A program made the translations under genes and the position numbers. Shown one piece after another: positions 1 to 6,939 of a stretch of DNA of 26,285 bases. The number at the start of each line of letters is the position of its first letter. Position 1 is the stretch's first letter. The notes beneath the pieces were generated by a model that saw nothing but the letters and a program-made list of their open reading frames with translations, made no database searches and was not told the origin of the DNA. Origin of the DNA: Parcubacteria group bacterium GW2011_GWA1_47_8 (GTDB taxonomy: Bacteria; Patescibacteriota; Minisyncoccia; Phycocordibacterales; UBA1550); the NCBI GenBank assembly GCA_000996605.1, contig LCOP01000021.1, forward strand, positions 1 through 26,285, written 5' to 3'.

Positions 1-418
1 CATGAAGGTCGGACTCAAACTCGGAGAGAAGTGCTCCACCGTTCGTGAGGATCTCGCGGGCAAGGGCAAGGTTCGTGCGTGGATAGAGTACGTCGGGCGC
101 GAGACCGGAACCAGGCACTGCGATTGTGAGAAGCCCCGTGTCGAGCGCGGCACGATGCGCAAGAGCATCAATACCGAGTGCCAACCCCGACACGATCACG
201 ATAGGATACCCTGCAAGCCCCGTGATGATACGTTCGAGCGCTTCGCGTCCGTAGCTTGTGTATTTGCGCGACCCCACAACACACAGATAATAGTATCCGT
301 GCGGGTCGGGGAGTTCTCCTGCAATGAAAAGTTCCTGCGGAACTTGAGGGATCTCTAAAAGAGCAGGTGGAAATTCCTCGGGTAGTAGACGACGAATCTT
401 GTAGGGCGTGGATGACAT
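1..418 (-). CDS. dprA: DNA processing protein DprA (Smf), 5' part, runs off window
   Basis: Reading the minus strand from the ATG at 418-416 gives an open frame to the window edge (about 139 residues). It carries the DprA Rossmann signature: CVVGSRKYTSYGREALERII, then VIVSGLALGIDALAHRAAL, AVPGSGLAPDVLYP and LSEFESDLH. DprA loads RecA onto incoming single-stranded DNA during natural transformation, so the family implies DNA uptake ability, consistent with the pilin-like gene at 12418. The protein starts with a short N-terminal stretch (MSSTPYKIRRLLPEEFPPALLEI) and has no room for the SAM-like domain of longer homologs. The C-terminal part is outside the window. It is divergent from serS with a perfect palindrome between them. 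Confidence 0.9.
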   Translation of the reverse strand, partial: MSSTPYKIRRLLPEEFPPALLEIPQVPQELFIAGELPDPHGYYYLCVVGSRKYTSYGREALERIITGLAGYPIVIVSGLALGIDALAHRAALDTGLLTIAVPGSGLAPDVLYPRTNLALAREILTNGGALLSEFESDLH

Positions 419-493
419 GGTACAGATAGTGTAGCATGGGCAGTGTCGTATGAGTATTTAAAGATACTCAGGTAGTTACGTGTAGTTACTGAA

Positions 494-535
494 GCATACA
501 CGGATAATACGCTGTAGCGTATTATCCGTGTATGC
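494..535. repeat. Perfect 20-bp palindrome between dprA and serS
   Basis: The arms at 494-513 (GCATACACGGATAATACGCT) and 516-535 are exact reverse complements around a 2-nt GT spacer. There is no T-run on either side, so it is not a classic intrinsic terminator. It lies in the divergent dprA/serS region just upstream of the serS promoter. It could be an operator, a cruciform, or a MITE-like remnant. A smaller palindrome (GAGTAT...ATACTC) lies just left of it, near 450-467. Confidence 0.8.
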
Positions 536-549
536 TCCAAAGAATATTT

Positions 550-587
550 TTGTACATAAACATCGTTTTCTGCTATAATTTTCGCAT
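550..587 (+). promoter_or_regulatory. serS promoter, leaderless type
   Basis: TTGTAC (550-555), an 18-bp spacer, then extended -10 TGC-TATAAT (571-579). The serS ATG begins 9 nt after the -10, so transcription should start at or within about 2 nt of the start codon. There is no Shine-Dalgarno. Confidence 0.75.
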
Positions 588-1853
588 ATGCTCGACATCA
601 AATTTATTCGTGAGAACAAAGACTTGATCGCCGTCGGTGCCGCAAGGAAACACATCGACTTCAGTGTGGATGCACTTCTCCTCGTCGATGACAAGCGCCG
701 CGCGATACTTGCGGAGGTGGAGGCTTTGCGTGGCAAACAAAATGAAACCGCCGCAAGCGTGGCGCGTGCAATCGATCCCGTAGCGCGTGAGCAGATGATT
801 ACGGAATCAAAACTTGCCAAAGAGACGCTTCAAAAAAAAGAAGAGGAACTGGCGGCGGCGACTAAAGAGTGGCAGATACTCATGGTGCAAGTGCCGAACA
901 TTCCCGATATGTCGGTCCCGGAGGGAACGAGCGACGCGGATAATGCCGAGGTACGCGCGTGGGGAGAGATTCCGAAGTTTGATTTTGCACCGAAAGATCA
1001 AATGACTCTTCTCCAAATGCACGATATGGCGGACTTTGAACGAGGGACAAAAGTCGCCGGTTTTCGTGGATACTATCTAAAGAATGACGCGGTACTCTTA
1101 AATTTTGCACTTTGGCAGTTTGTACTTGCAAAATTTGTCGCAAAAGGCTTTACGCCGATAATCGTCCCGTCACTTTTGAAAAGAGAATCATTTGTCGGCA
1201 CGGGATTTCTTCCTCAAAGCGAAGAGGATTTATACAAAACACAGGATGATACATATCTTGCGGGTACGGGCGAAGTGGGAATGATGGGATACCACATGGA
1301 CGAGGTGCTCCGCAAGGAAGATTTGCCGAAAAAGTTTATCGCGTTTTCTCCGTGTTTTCGTCGCGAAGCGGGGAGTCACGGCAAGGACACGAAAGGTCTT
1401 GTGCGTGTGCACGAATTTTTCAAAATGGAACAAGTAATCCTCTGCAAAGCGAGTCATGAAGAGAGTGTGAAGTATCATGAAGAACTCACTGCAATCTCCG
1501 AAGAGATCATGCAGGGTTTAAAGATCCCGTATCACGTCGTGGTGAATTGTGGCGGCGATCTCGGCTTGGGGCAGGTTAAAAAATACGATATCGAAGCATG
1601 GGTTCCGTCTGAAGGTAAATATCGCGAAACACATTCAGCCTCGTACTTTCATGATTTCCAAACACGCCGTTTGAATATTCGTTACAAAGATACCGATGGT
1701 AAAATGCGTTTTGCCCACTCGCTCAATAACACAGCCCTTGCTTCCCCGCGTATTCTCGTACCACTCATCGAAAACTATCAAAACGCCGACGGGTCTATTA
1801 CGGTCCCCGAGGTGCTTCGCCCGTACATGATGGGCAAAAGTCGTTTGAGGTAG
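588..1853 (+). CDS. serS: Serine--tRNA ligase
   Basis: A 421-residue class II synthetase that charges tRNA-Ser (and tRNA-Sec where present) in the cytoplasm. The N-terminal ~110 residues (MLDIKFIRENKDLIAVGAAR onward, rich in Lys/Glu) form the usual tRNA-binding coiled-coil arm. Motif 2 is FSPCFRREAGSHGKDTKGL followed by RVHEFFKMEQ. Motif 3 is NNTALASPRILVPLIENYQ near the C terminus, where most homologs have a G before TALA. Length is typical. The start is fixed by the extended -10 box nine bases upstream and by alignment of the MLDIKFIREN N terminus to the family. The next gene starts 24 bp after the stop, so the two are probably co-transcribed. Confidence 0.97.
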   Translation: MLDIKFIRENKDLIAVGAARKHIDFSVDALLLVDDKRRAILAEVEALRGKQNETAASVARAIDPVAREQMITESKLAKETLQKKEEELAAATKEWQILMVQVPNIPDMSVPEGTSDADNAEVRAWGEIPKFDFAPKDQMTLLQMHDMADFERGTKVAGFRGYYLKNDAVLLNFALWQFVLAKFVAKGFTPIIVPSLLKRESFVGTGFLPQSEEDLYKTQDDTYLAGTGEVGMMGYHMDEVLRKEDLPKKFIAFSPCFRREAGSHGKDTKGLVRVHEFFKMEQVILCKASHEESVKYHEELTAISEEIMQGLKIPYHVVVNCGGDLGLGQVKKYDIEAWVPSEGKYRETHSASYFHDFQTRRLNIRYKDTDGKMRFAHSLNNTALASPRILVPLIENYQNADGSITVPEVLRPYMMGKSRLR

Positions 1854-1877
1854 TATTCACTTTCCTATGAGAAACTC

Positions 1878-2789
1878 ATGCCACGCACCGTTACGATTAT
1901 TGTAAGGATTAAGGAACATATAAGAGCATGGTTTTCGCACGTGGTGGCAGTTGCACTCCTCGTGTTTTTGTTTTTTGTGACTGGAGGGGGAATATCGCAG
2001 CATGAAAGTTTTAAAATTACGCAGGTTGACGTCATTGGGAACAGTACTATTGATCGTGAAGACATTGTCGACGTGATCAAGGAAAAACTGCAAGGGAATT
2101 ACTATTTCGTGTATGCGCGGGACAATAGTTCGCTGTTTCCACGGCGGGAAATAGAGGCGGGGTTGGTGGAGAAATTTCCGCGTATTCAAAATGTCGTCGT
2201 GCATAAAATGGATGCACACACAATCGTCGCGCAGGTTACCGAGCGCAAGCCGTTTGCACTTTGGTGCGGGAAAGACGCGGACGGTCGCGGACTGGACACA
2301 AAAAGACGCAGAGGGGATACGGGCAGAGAAAGGTTTTTGCTTGCTGATTGCTGGTTTCTCGACGAGACGGGATTTATTTTTGACCGTGCGCCAACGTTTT
2401 CCGAAGGTGTGTATCTCGAAATATACGGACCACTTGAGAGCGCATCGGGTATACTCAAGGGGGTAGAGCCATTGCGTGCGCGGGTGCAAGAGTCGCGCTT
2501 TGTGCGCGTGTACCCGTTTGAGCGCACGCTCAATCGCGACGTGGGAAAGACGCTCCGTGTCATCATGAAGCCCGAAGGTCAGTACGGGATTATTGTTGCC
2601 GTAAGTACGAAATACCCGATGCTCACAGGGGCGGAGATTCGGTTCAAAGACAGTGATAACTCCGCAGAGCTTTTGAAAAATCTTCTCGCCGCGATCCCTA
2701 CGCAATTCCCGCCGAGTGCCGCACCATTTAGAAAATTGTATTATGTCGATCTGCGTTTCGGCAATAAAGTTGTTTTCGGGTTTGAATAG
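1878..2789 (+). CDS. ftsQ: FtsQ/DivIB-type cell-division protein with POTRA domain
   Basis: A 303-residue bitopic membrane protein. A short basic cytoplasmic tail (residues 1-17) is followed by one hydrophobic segment (about 18-38, AWFSHVVAVALLVFLFF). A POTRA-like domain comes next, beginning ITQVDVIGNSTIDREDIVDVI and including the FPRIQNVVVHKMDAHTIVAQVTERKPFALW segment typical of FtsQ/DivIB. The rest is an extracytoplasmic beta region ending in YYVDLRFGNKVVFGFE, like the FtsQ C terminus that contacts FtsL/FtsB. FtsQ links early and late divisome proteins. It sits 24 bp behind serS rather than in a mur cluster. Overall identity to model FtsQ looks low, so the assignment rests on architecture and the POTRA signature. 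Confidence 0.75.
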   Translation: MPRTVTIIVRIKEHIRAWFSHVVAVALLVFLFFVTGGGISQHESFKITQVDVIGNSTIDREDIVDVIKEKLQGNYYFVYARDNSSLFPRREIEAGLVEKFPRIQNVVVHKMDAHTIVAQVTERKPFALWCGKDADGRGLDTKRRRGDTGRERFLLADCWFLDETGFIFDRAPTFSEGVYLEIYGPLESASGILKGVEPLRARVQESRFVRVYPFERTLNRDVGKTLRVIMKPEGQYGIIVAVSTKYPMLTGAEIRFKDSDNSAELLKNLLAAIPTQFPPSAAPFRKLYYVDLRFGNKVVFGFE

Positions 2790-2850
2790 AAGCGCAAAAT
2801 TGCGTGGAACGGATGCGGAGCACGCGACAGCCAGTGTCAACTTGCTAACC

Positions 2851-2886
2851 TTGCTTCTTTTCTCCGGTGAGTGCATACTAGGGTTT
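2851..2886 (+). promoter_or_regulatory. Leaderless promoter of the His-rich protein gene
   Basis: TTGCTT (2851-2856), 17-bp spacer, CATACT (2874-2879), then ATG at 2887 after 7 nt. This decides the start at 2887 over a longer in-frame extension that overlaps ftsQ. Confidence 0.6.
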
Positions 2887-3327
2887 ATGAAAAATAAAAA
2901 AATCGTCATTATTATTGCATCGACTGTTATTGTGTTTATTCTTGCTCTTGGTGTTTTTTTGCAAAGCACAGAGCAAAAGGAAGAGACTAGGGATGAAAGT
3001 CTTGTGAGCCAAAAAGGGCTTCATTATCACGCTGACCTCGCGATTATAGTGAAAGGGAAACGTGTTGATGTTCCTCCAAACACAGGTCTTGTTGGAGGAC
3101 ACAATCCAATGCATACGCATGATGGAGAACCAAATATTATTCACATGGAATTTCCGGGGATTGTTCGCGCGGATGACCTAATGCTCGGAGAGTTTTTTAA
3201 AGTGTGGAAAAAAGACATGCGCTCGTTTGGTGCGAATATGAAGATGACAGTAAACGGGAAAGAAAACACAGAATTTGAAAATTATCACATGAAAGATAAA
3301 GATAAGATTGAGTTACAGTACGAGTAA
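2887..3327 (+). CDS. Small membrane-anchored His-rich protein, function unknown
   Basis: 146 residues. An N-terminal hydrophobic anchor (MKNKKIVIIIASTVIVFILALG) is followed by a short charged linker and a compact extracytoplasmic domain. The domain has clustered histidines, HYHADLAIIVKGKRVDV, GGHNPMHTHDGEPNIIHMEF and ENYHMKDKDK, which look like a metal-binding set. The pattern H-x-H-AD...HTHDG...IIHxE...LGEFFKxW recurs in uncharacterised proteins of CPR and some archaea, from memory; no function is established. It lies upstream of a copper-type P-ATPase but is separated from it by a structured repeat and a terminator. A role in periplasmic metal handling is therefore only inferred. The start is chosen from the leaderless promoter. 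Confidence 0.65.
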   Translation: MKNKKIVIIIASTVIVFILALGVFLQSTEQKEETRDESLVSQKGLHYHADLAIIVKGKRVDVPPNTGLVGGHNPMHTHDGEPNIIHMEFPGIVRADDLMLGEFFKVWKKDMRSFGANMKMTVNGKENTEFENYHMKDKDKIELQYE

Positions 3328-3337
3328 GATTCGAAGC

Positions 3338-3449
3338 TTATTAGCGACGTAGAGTGAGCGAAATGAAAAAGTAATCTTTTTCGTTTCCAAGCGACTTTGT
3401 TTTCTTTAGAAAACAAGAAGTACTCTTGTGGTGCCGAGGAGCTAATATA
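3338..3449 (+). repeat. Structured dispersed element, copy A
   Basis: 112 bp, about 93% identical to 13469-13580. The ends are inverted repeats: TATTAGC at 3339-3345 and GCTAATA at 3441-3447. Inside is a stem-loop around AAAAAG-TAAT-CTTTTT that extends outwards through GAAAT/GTTTC (one T.G pair). A second stem is TGTTTTC-TTTA-GAAAACA. Both copies run in the direction of the downstream gene. It does not match any RNA or MITE family I can name. Confidence 0.8.
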
Positions 3450-3485
3450 GGCCCCTGCGGTCTAGGTCAGCAGGGGTCTATATCG
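3450..3485 (+). repeat. Element copy A, trailing hairpin
   Basis: CCCCTGC and GCAGGGG flank the sequence GGTCTAGGTCA, followed by TATATCG. The same hairpin (CCCTGCGGTCTATGTCAGCAGGG) follows copy B at 13716-13747 but there is separated from the 112-bp part by about 135 bp. Confidence 0.7.
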
Positions 3486-3496
3486 GGGAGGATTTT

Positions 3497-3537
3497 CTCC
3501 ATCAAAAAACTGCCTCAACGGCAGTTTTTTGATGGAG
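3497..3537. terminator. Strong bidirectional hairpin terminator
   Basis: 18-bp perfect arms, 3497-3514 (CTCCATCAAAAAACTGCC) and 3520-3537, with a 5-nt loop TCAAC. The right arm contains GGCAGTTTTTTG, giving a GC tip followed by a T6 run, and the left arm mirrors this for the other strand. It insulates the copper ATPase from upstream transcription. Confidence 0.8.
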
Positions 3538-3554
3538 GTGGACTTGTTTTTTTG

Positions 3555-3569
3555 TGGTATTGTTATGGT
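3555..3569 (+). promoter_or_regulatory. Leaderless extended -10 promoter of the copper ATPase
   Basis: TGG-TATTGT (3555-3563) followed after 6 nt by ATG at 3570. There is no Shine-Dalgarno. It fixes the start at MEKILYTCPMHP and rejects a 48-residue in-frame extension that would run through the terminator and the repeat. Confidence 0.6.
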
Positions 3570-5726
3570 ATGGAGAAAATACTTTATACCTGCCCGATGC
3601 ATCCGAATATTGTGCGAAATAAGCCGGGTTTGTGTCCGGAGTGTGGGATGACACTGACAGTCCAAAAGTCAAAAGTCAAAAGTCAAAAGCCTGATACAGG
3701 TTCTGAAATTCATGGCAAGCACGAAGGGCACATCACCGGAGACTTTTTGAAAAAATTCTGGATTACGTTGGCATTGACCGTTCCTATTTTCTTTTATTCC
3801 GAAATGGCGTTTGAGCTCTTTGGTTTGCGTGGCCCAGAGTTTTTCGGGTGGCAATACGCTGTCCTTGCGCTTGGTTCAATCCTCTATTTCTATTGCGGTT
3901 TCGTATTCATCAATGGTGCATATCGCGAAATTCGCGCACGGCTTCCCGGCATGATGACCTTGATTACCATTGCGATAACCGCGGCGTATGTCTATAGCGC
4001 CGTTTCCATAATCGCCGGCACGGGGCATGATCTTTTGTTTGAACTTGCTTCTCTTGTCGCCGTCATGCTTCTCGGGCATTTTATCGAGATGCGCGCGGTT
4101 CTGGGAGCGCAAGGTTCACTCAAGGAACTCGCAAAATTACTTCCTGACACGGCGGAAAAAATAGTCGGAAAGTCGAAAGTGGAAAGTGGAAAGGATGACT
4201 CGGGCGGAGTTCTTGAAACAGAAGTGGTCCCCATCAGTGCACTCGTGGCTGGAGATATCGTGCTCGTGCGTCCGGGCGCTAAAGTCCCCGCTGACGGAGT
4301 GATTATCGAAGGGAAGTCCGAGCTCAATGAATCGATTATTACCGGAGAATCGAAGCCTGTTTCAAAGACGGTGGGGAGTGAAGTCATCGCCGGATCGATT
4401 AACGGCGACGGAAGTCTCGAGGTGAGGATAACAAAAATTGGCGAGCATACGTTTCTTGCCGGTATCATGCGGCTTGTTGACGATGCGCAAGCGAGCAAAT
4501 CGCGTTTGCAGATTCTTTCCGACCATGCCGCTTTTTACCTTACTATCATTGCCATAGGAGCCGGCGGACTCACGTTTGTCTTCTGGCTTTTCGGAGATAG
4601 GGGGATTGTTTTTGCGACTGAACGCCTCGTGGCAGTTCTCGTGATTGCGTGCCCGCATGCGCTCGGGCTTGCGGTGCCGCTGGTCGCATCTATCTCCACC
4701 ACGATGGCGGCGCAGAGTGGTCTCCTCATCCGAGAACGGCTGGCGCTTGAAGCGGCGCGAAATGTCGGTATTGTGCTCTTTGATAAAACGGGGACGCTTA
4801 CGAAGGGGGAGTTTGGTGTGGATACTATTGTTCCGGCAGAAGGATTTACCGAGGCAGATGTTTTGGCACTCGCGGCATCGGTGAACAGTCAGTCGGAGCA
4901 CCCGCTTGCAAAAGCGATGGTTGATGAGGCAGTTGCAAGAAATATCAAGCTCGGAGCAGTTGGGTCGTTTGAGCGTTTGGCGGGGAAGGGAGCAAAGGCA
5001 AAGATACATGAAAAAGAAGTGATGGTTGGAAGCGATCAATTGCTTTTAGATACGGGGATACAAATGTCGAAAGAGTATCAAGAAAAAGTTTCTGCGCTCA
5101 TGCGCCAAGGGAAAACAGCTATCCATGTAATCGAGAATAAAAAATTGGTTGGAAGTATTGTCCTTGCGGACGTCATCAGACCGGAATCACGCGAGGCAAT
5201 CCAGAGTCTTAAGGCACTCGGCGTCAAAATCGCAATGATTACGGGCGACTCGGAAGAAGTAGCTTCGTGGGTTGCCAAAGAACTTGGTGTTGATAAATAT
5301 TTTGCGCGCGTATTGCCAAACGAGAAGGCGGACAAAGTGAAACTGCTCCAGAAAGAAGGAATGAAAGTCGCTATGGTTGGTGACGGGGTGAATGATGCAC
5401 CCGCGCTCACGCAGGCGGATATCGGTATTGCTATTGGCGCAGGGACAAATGTCGCCATCGAATCTGCGGGTATCATTTTGGTGCGGAGTGATCCGCGCGA
5501 TATTCCCAAGATTATCAAACTCTCAAAACTTACGTATGTAAAGATGGTGCAGAATCTTTTCTGGGCAACGGGGTATAACATCATCGCCATACCGCTTGCC
5601 GCGGGCGTGCTCTATGCGCAGGGGATTATTTTGGAGCCCGCGCTCGCGGCGGTCTTTATGAGCGTGTCGACGGTGATCGTGGCGTTTAACGCGCTGTTGC
5701 TCAGGCGGAGAAAATTAACTCTCTAG
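3570..5726 (+). CDS. copB: CopB-type P1B heavy-metal (Cu/Ag) translocating ATPase
   Basis: 718 residues, an inner-membrane ATP-driven metal exporter. Residues 6-27 are a heavy-metal-binding mini-domain (YTCPMHPNIV...LCPECGM). A His/Lys-rich linker follows, then transmembrane helices. The actuator motif TGES is at 258-261, the transmembrane metal site CPH at 361-363 (CPH rather than CPC, which marks the CopB/P1B-3 group), phosphorylation motif DKTGT at 405-409, SEHP with H444-P445, and GDGVND at 604-609, with two final transmembrane helices. All catalytic residues are present. Two heptanucleotide tandem arrays sit in frame, one in the N-terminal linker and one in the actuator-domain loop. Substrate (Cu+, Cu2+ or Ag+) cannot be set from sequence. 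The start is chosen from the promoter. Confidence 0.9.
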   Translation: MEKILYTCPMHPNIVRNKPGLCPECGMTLTVQKSKVKSQKPDTGSEIHGKHEGHITGDFLKKFWITLALTVPIFFYSEMAFELFGLRGPEFFGWQYAVLALGSILYFYCGFVFINGAYREIRARLPGMMTLITIAITAAYVYSAVSIIAGTGHDLLFELASLVAVMLLGHFIEMRAVLGAQGSLKELAKLLPDTAEKIVGKSKVESGKDDSGGVLETEVVPISALVAGDIVLVRPGAKVPADGVIIEGKSELNESIITGESKPVSKTVGSEVIAGSINGDGSLEVRITKIGEHTFLAGIMRLVDDAQASKSRLQILSDHAAFYLTIIAIGAGGLTFVFWLFGDRGIVFATERLVAVLVIACPHALGLAVPLVASISTTMAAQSGLLIRERLALEAARNVGIVLFDKTGTLTKGEFGVDTIVPAEGFTEADVLALAASVNSQSEHPLAKAMVDEAVARNIKLGAVGSFERLAGKGAKAKIHEKEVMVGSDQLLLDTGIQMSKEYQEKVSALMRQGKTAIHVIENKKLVGSIVLADVIRPESREAIQSLKALGVKIAMITGDSEEVASWVAKELGVDKYFARVLPNEKADKVKLLQKEGMKVAMVGDGVNDAPALTQADIGIAIGAGTNVAIESAGIILVRSDPRDIPKIIKLSKLTYVKMVQNLFWATGYNIIAIPLAAGVLYAQGIILEPALAAVFMSVSTVIVAFNALLLRRRKLTL
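3664..3689 (+). repeat. Heptamer tandem repeat (AAAAGTC)3.7 within the ATPase gene
   Basis: Three perfect AAAAGTC units (3664-3684) plus AAAAG, coding for SKVKSQK in the linker between the metal-binding mini-domain and the first helix. A unit length of 7 is not a multiple of three, so gain or loss of one unit would shift the frame. Confidence 0.85.
4167..4194 (+). repeat. Second heptamer tandem repeat (GGAAAGT-like)4 in the ATPase gene
   Basis: GGAAAGT, CGAAAGT, GGAAAGT, GGAAAGG: four heptamers encoding part of VGKSKVESGKDDSGG. It lies in a loop of the actuator domain where close family members are usually shorter. Confidence 0.8.
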
Positions 5727-5763
5727 TAGTGTTGTCCATGTATGTTATTATTACTATTAAAGA

Positions 5764-6936
5764 ATGGAAACATTTATTCTGACAATCAACAGCGGTTCCT
5801 CGAGCGTTAAGTTTGCGCTCTATTCGGGCGACGGTTTATTTTCGCGTACACTGCACGGGAAAATTGAACGCATCGGGCTTCATGGGACGACACTTTCGTA
5901 TGCTGTCGCCACCGGTAAGGAGGAAACGCGTGAAATCCCTGACGGAGATTTTGCGGCAGTAATGAAGATACTGGACTTGTTCCTCTTGGAACACGTTGAC
6001 TTTAGTCGTGTTGTCGCAATTGGGCATCGAATTGTGCATGGTATGGGACGAAAGAATCATCTTGTTGTTACCAGCGAGCTCATTGCAGAACTCAAAGAAA
6101 TAAACGCTCTCGACCCGGAGCATCTGCCATTTGAAATAGCGATTATGGAAATGTTTGCCAAGCAACATCCCGCACTTCCACAGGTCGCTTGTTTTGATAC
6201 GGTTTTTCATCGCGACATGCCCCGTGTGGCACAGTTGCTACCACTTCCTCGACGATTCGAATCAAAAGGAGTGCGACGTTATGGGTTCCATGGGCTTTCG
6301 CTCTCTTCTATTATGGAAGGACTACAAAGCTCAGATCCGGAAAAAGCAAAAGGGCGGGTAATCATCGCGCACCTTGGTAATGGAGCAAGCATCACCGCAG
6401 TAAAGGAAGGAAAGAGTGTTGATACGAGCATGGGCTTCACGCCGACGGGAGGCATCCTCATGAGCTCACGCACGGGCGACATTGATCCTGGCACACTGTT
6501 ATACATCATGGAGAGCGAGGGACTTTCACGCGACGCGATCAACCATCTCATCAATCATGAATCAGGTCTCTTGGGTGTATCAGAAACGAGTTCCGATATG
6601 CACGACCTTCTCGGGCGCGAAGCGACCGATGAGCGTGCTCGTGAAGCAGTAGCGCTTTTTTGTTATGAAGCGAAAAAGCGCATCGGCGCGTACATCACAG
6701 CGCTTGGCGGGGTGGAGACGATCATCTTTACGGGAGGGATGGGCGAGAATGCCCCGCTCATTCGCGCGCGCATATGCGAAGGGCTTGGGTTTCTTGGGAT
6801 TACGCTCGATCTTGCGCGCAACGACAGCAACGAAGATATCATTTCATCCATATCAACCCCCGTGTGTGTGCGGGTGATGCACACAGACGAAGAGCTCACG
6901 ATTGCGCACATCATTCAAGAGTTAATCGGTAAATAA
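5764..6936 (+). CDS. ackA: Acetate kinase
   Basis: 390 residues, cytoplasmic, ASKHA fold. It converts acetyl phosphate plus ADP to acetate plus ATP. Seen motifs: N-terminal TINSGSSSVKFALY (N9 is the conserved Asn), AIGHRIVHG, CFDTVFHRDMP, YGFHGLS, IIAHLGNGASITAV (phosphate-binding), DTSMGFTPTGGILMSSRTGD (signature) and IFTGGMGENAPLIR near the C terminus. Length is normal. The phosphoketolase gene begins three bases after the stop, so the two form an operon in which Xfp supplies acetyl phosphate and AckA harvests ATP. The upstream 37-bp gap is AT-rich with several possible -10 boxes (for example TATTAA at 5755-5760), none decisive. Confidence 0.97.
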   Translation: METFILTINSGSSSVKFALYSGDGLFSRTLHGKIERIGLHGTTLSYAVATGKEETREIPDGDFAAVMKILDLFLLEHVDFSRVVAIGHRIVHGMGRKNHLVVTSELIAELKEINALDPEHLPFEIAIMEMFAKQHPALPQVACFDTVFHRDMPRVAQLLPLPRRFESKGVRRYGFHGLSLSSIMEGLQSSDPEKAKGRVIIAHLGNGASITAVKEGKSVDTSMGFTPTGGILMSSRTGDIDPGTLLYIMESEGLSRDAINHLINHESGLLGVSETSSDMHDLLGREATDERAREAVALFCYEAKKRIGAYITALGGVETIIFTGGMGENAPLIRARICEGLGFLGITLDLARNDSNEDIISSISTPVCVRVMHTDEELTIAHIIQELIGK

Positions 6937-6939
6937 TTT

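Noticed and set aside
1857..2969. 370-codon minus-strand frame opposite ftsQ
   Set aside because: It is a shadow of the ftsQ frame: Arg/His/Cys-rich composition, no domain, and spans the start of the next plus-strand gene.
3426..3569. N-terminal extension of the copper ATPase (48 codons)
   Set aside because: It reads through repeat copy A and an 18-bp terminator stem, and the homologous protein begins at the YTCPMHP domain with a promoter just before it.
4362..5039. 225-codon minus-strand frame inside the ATPase gene
   Set aside because: A shadow frame with low-complexity basic composition; the plus-strand frame has all P-type ATPase motifs.
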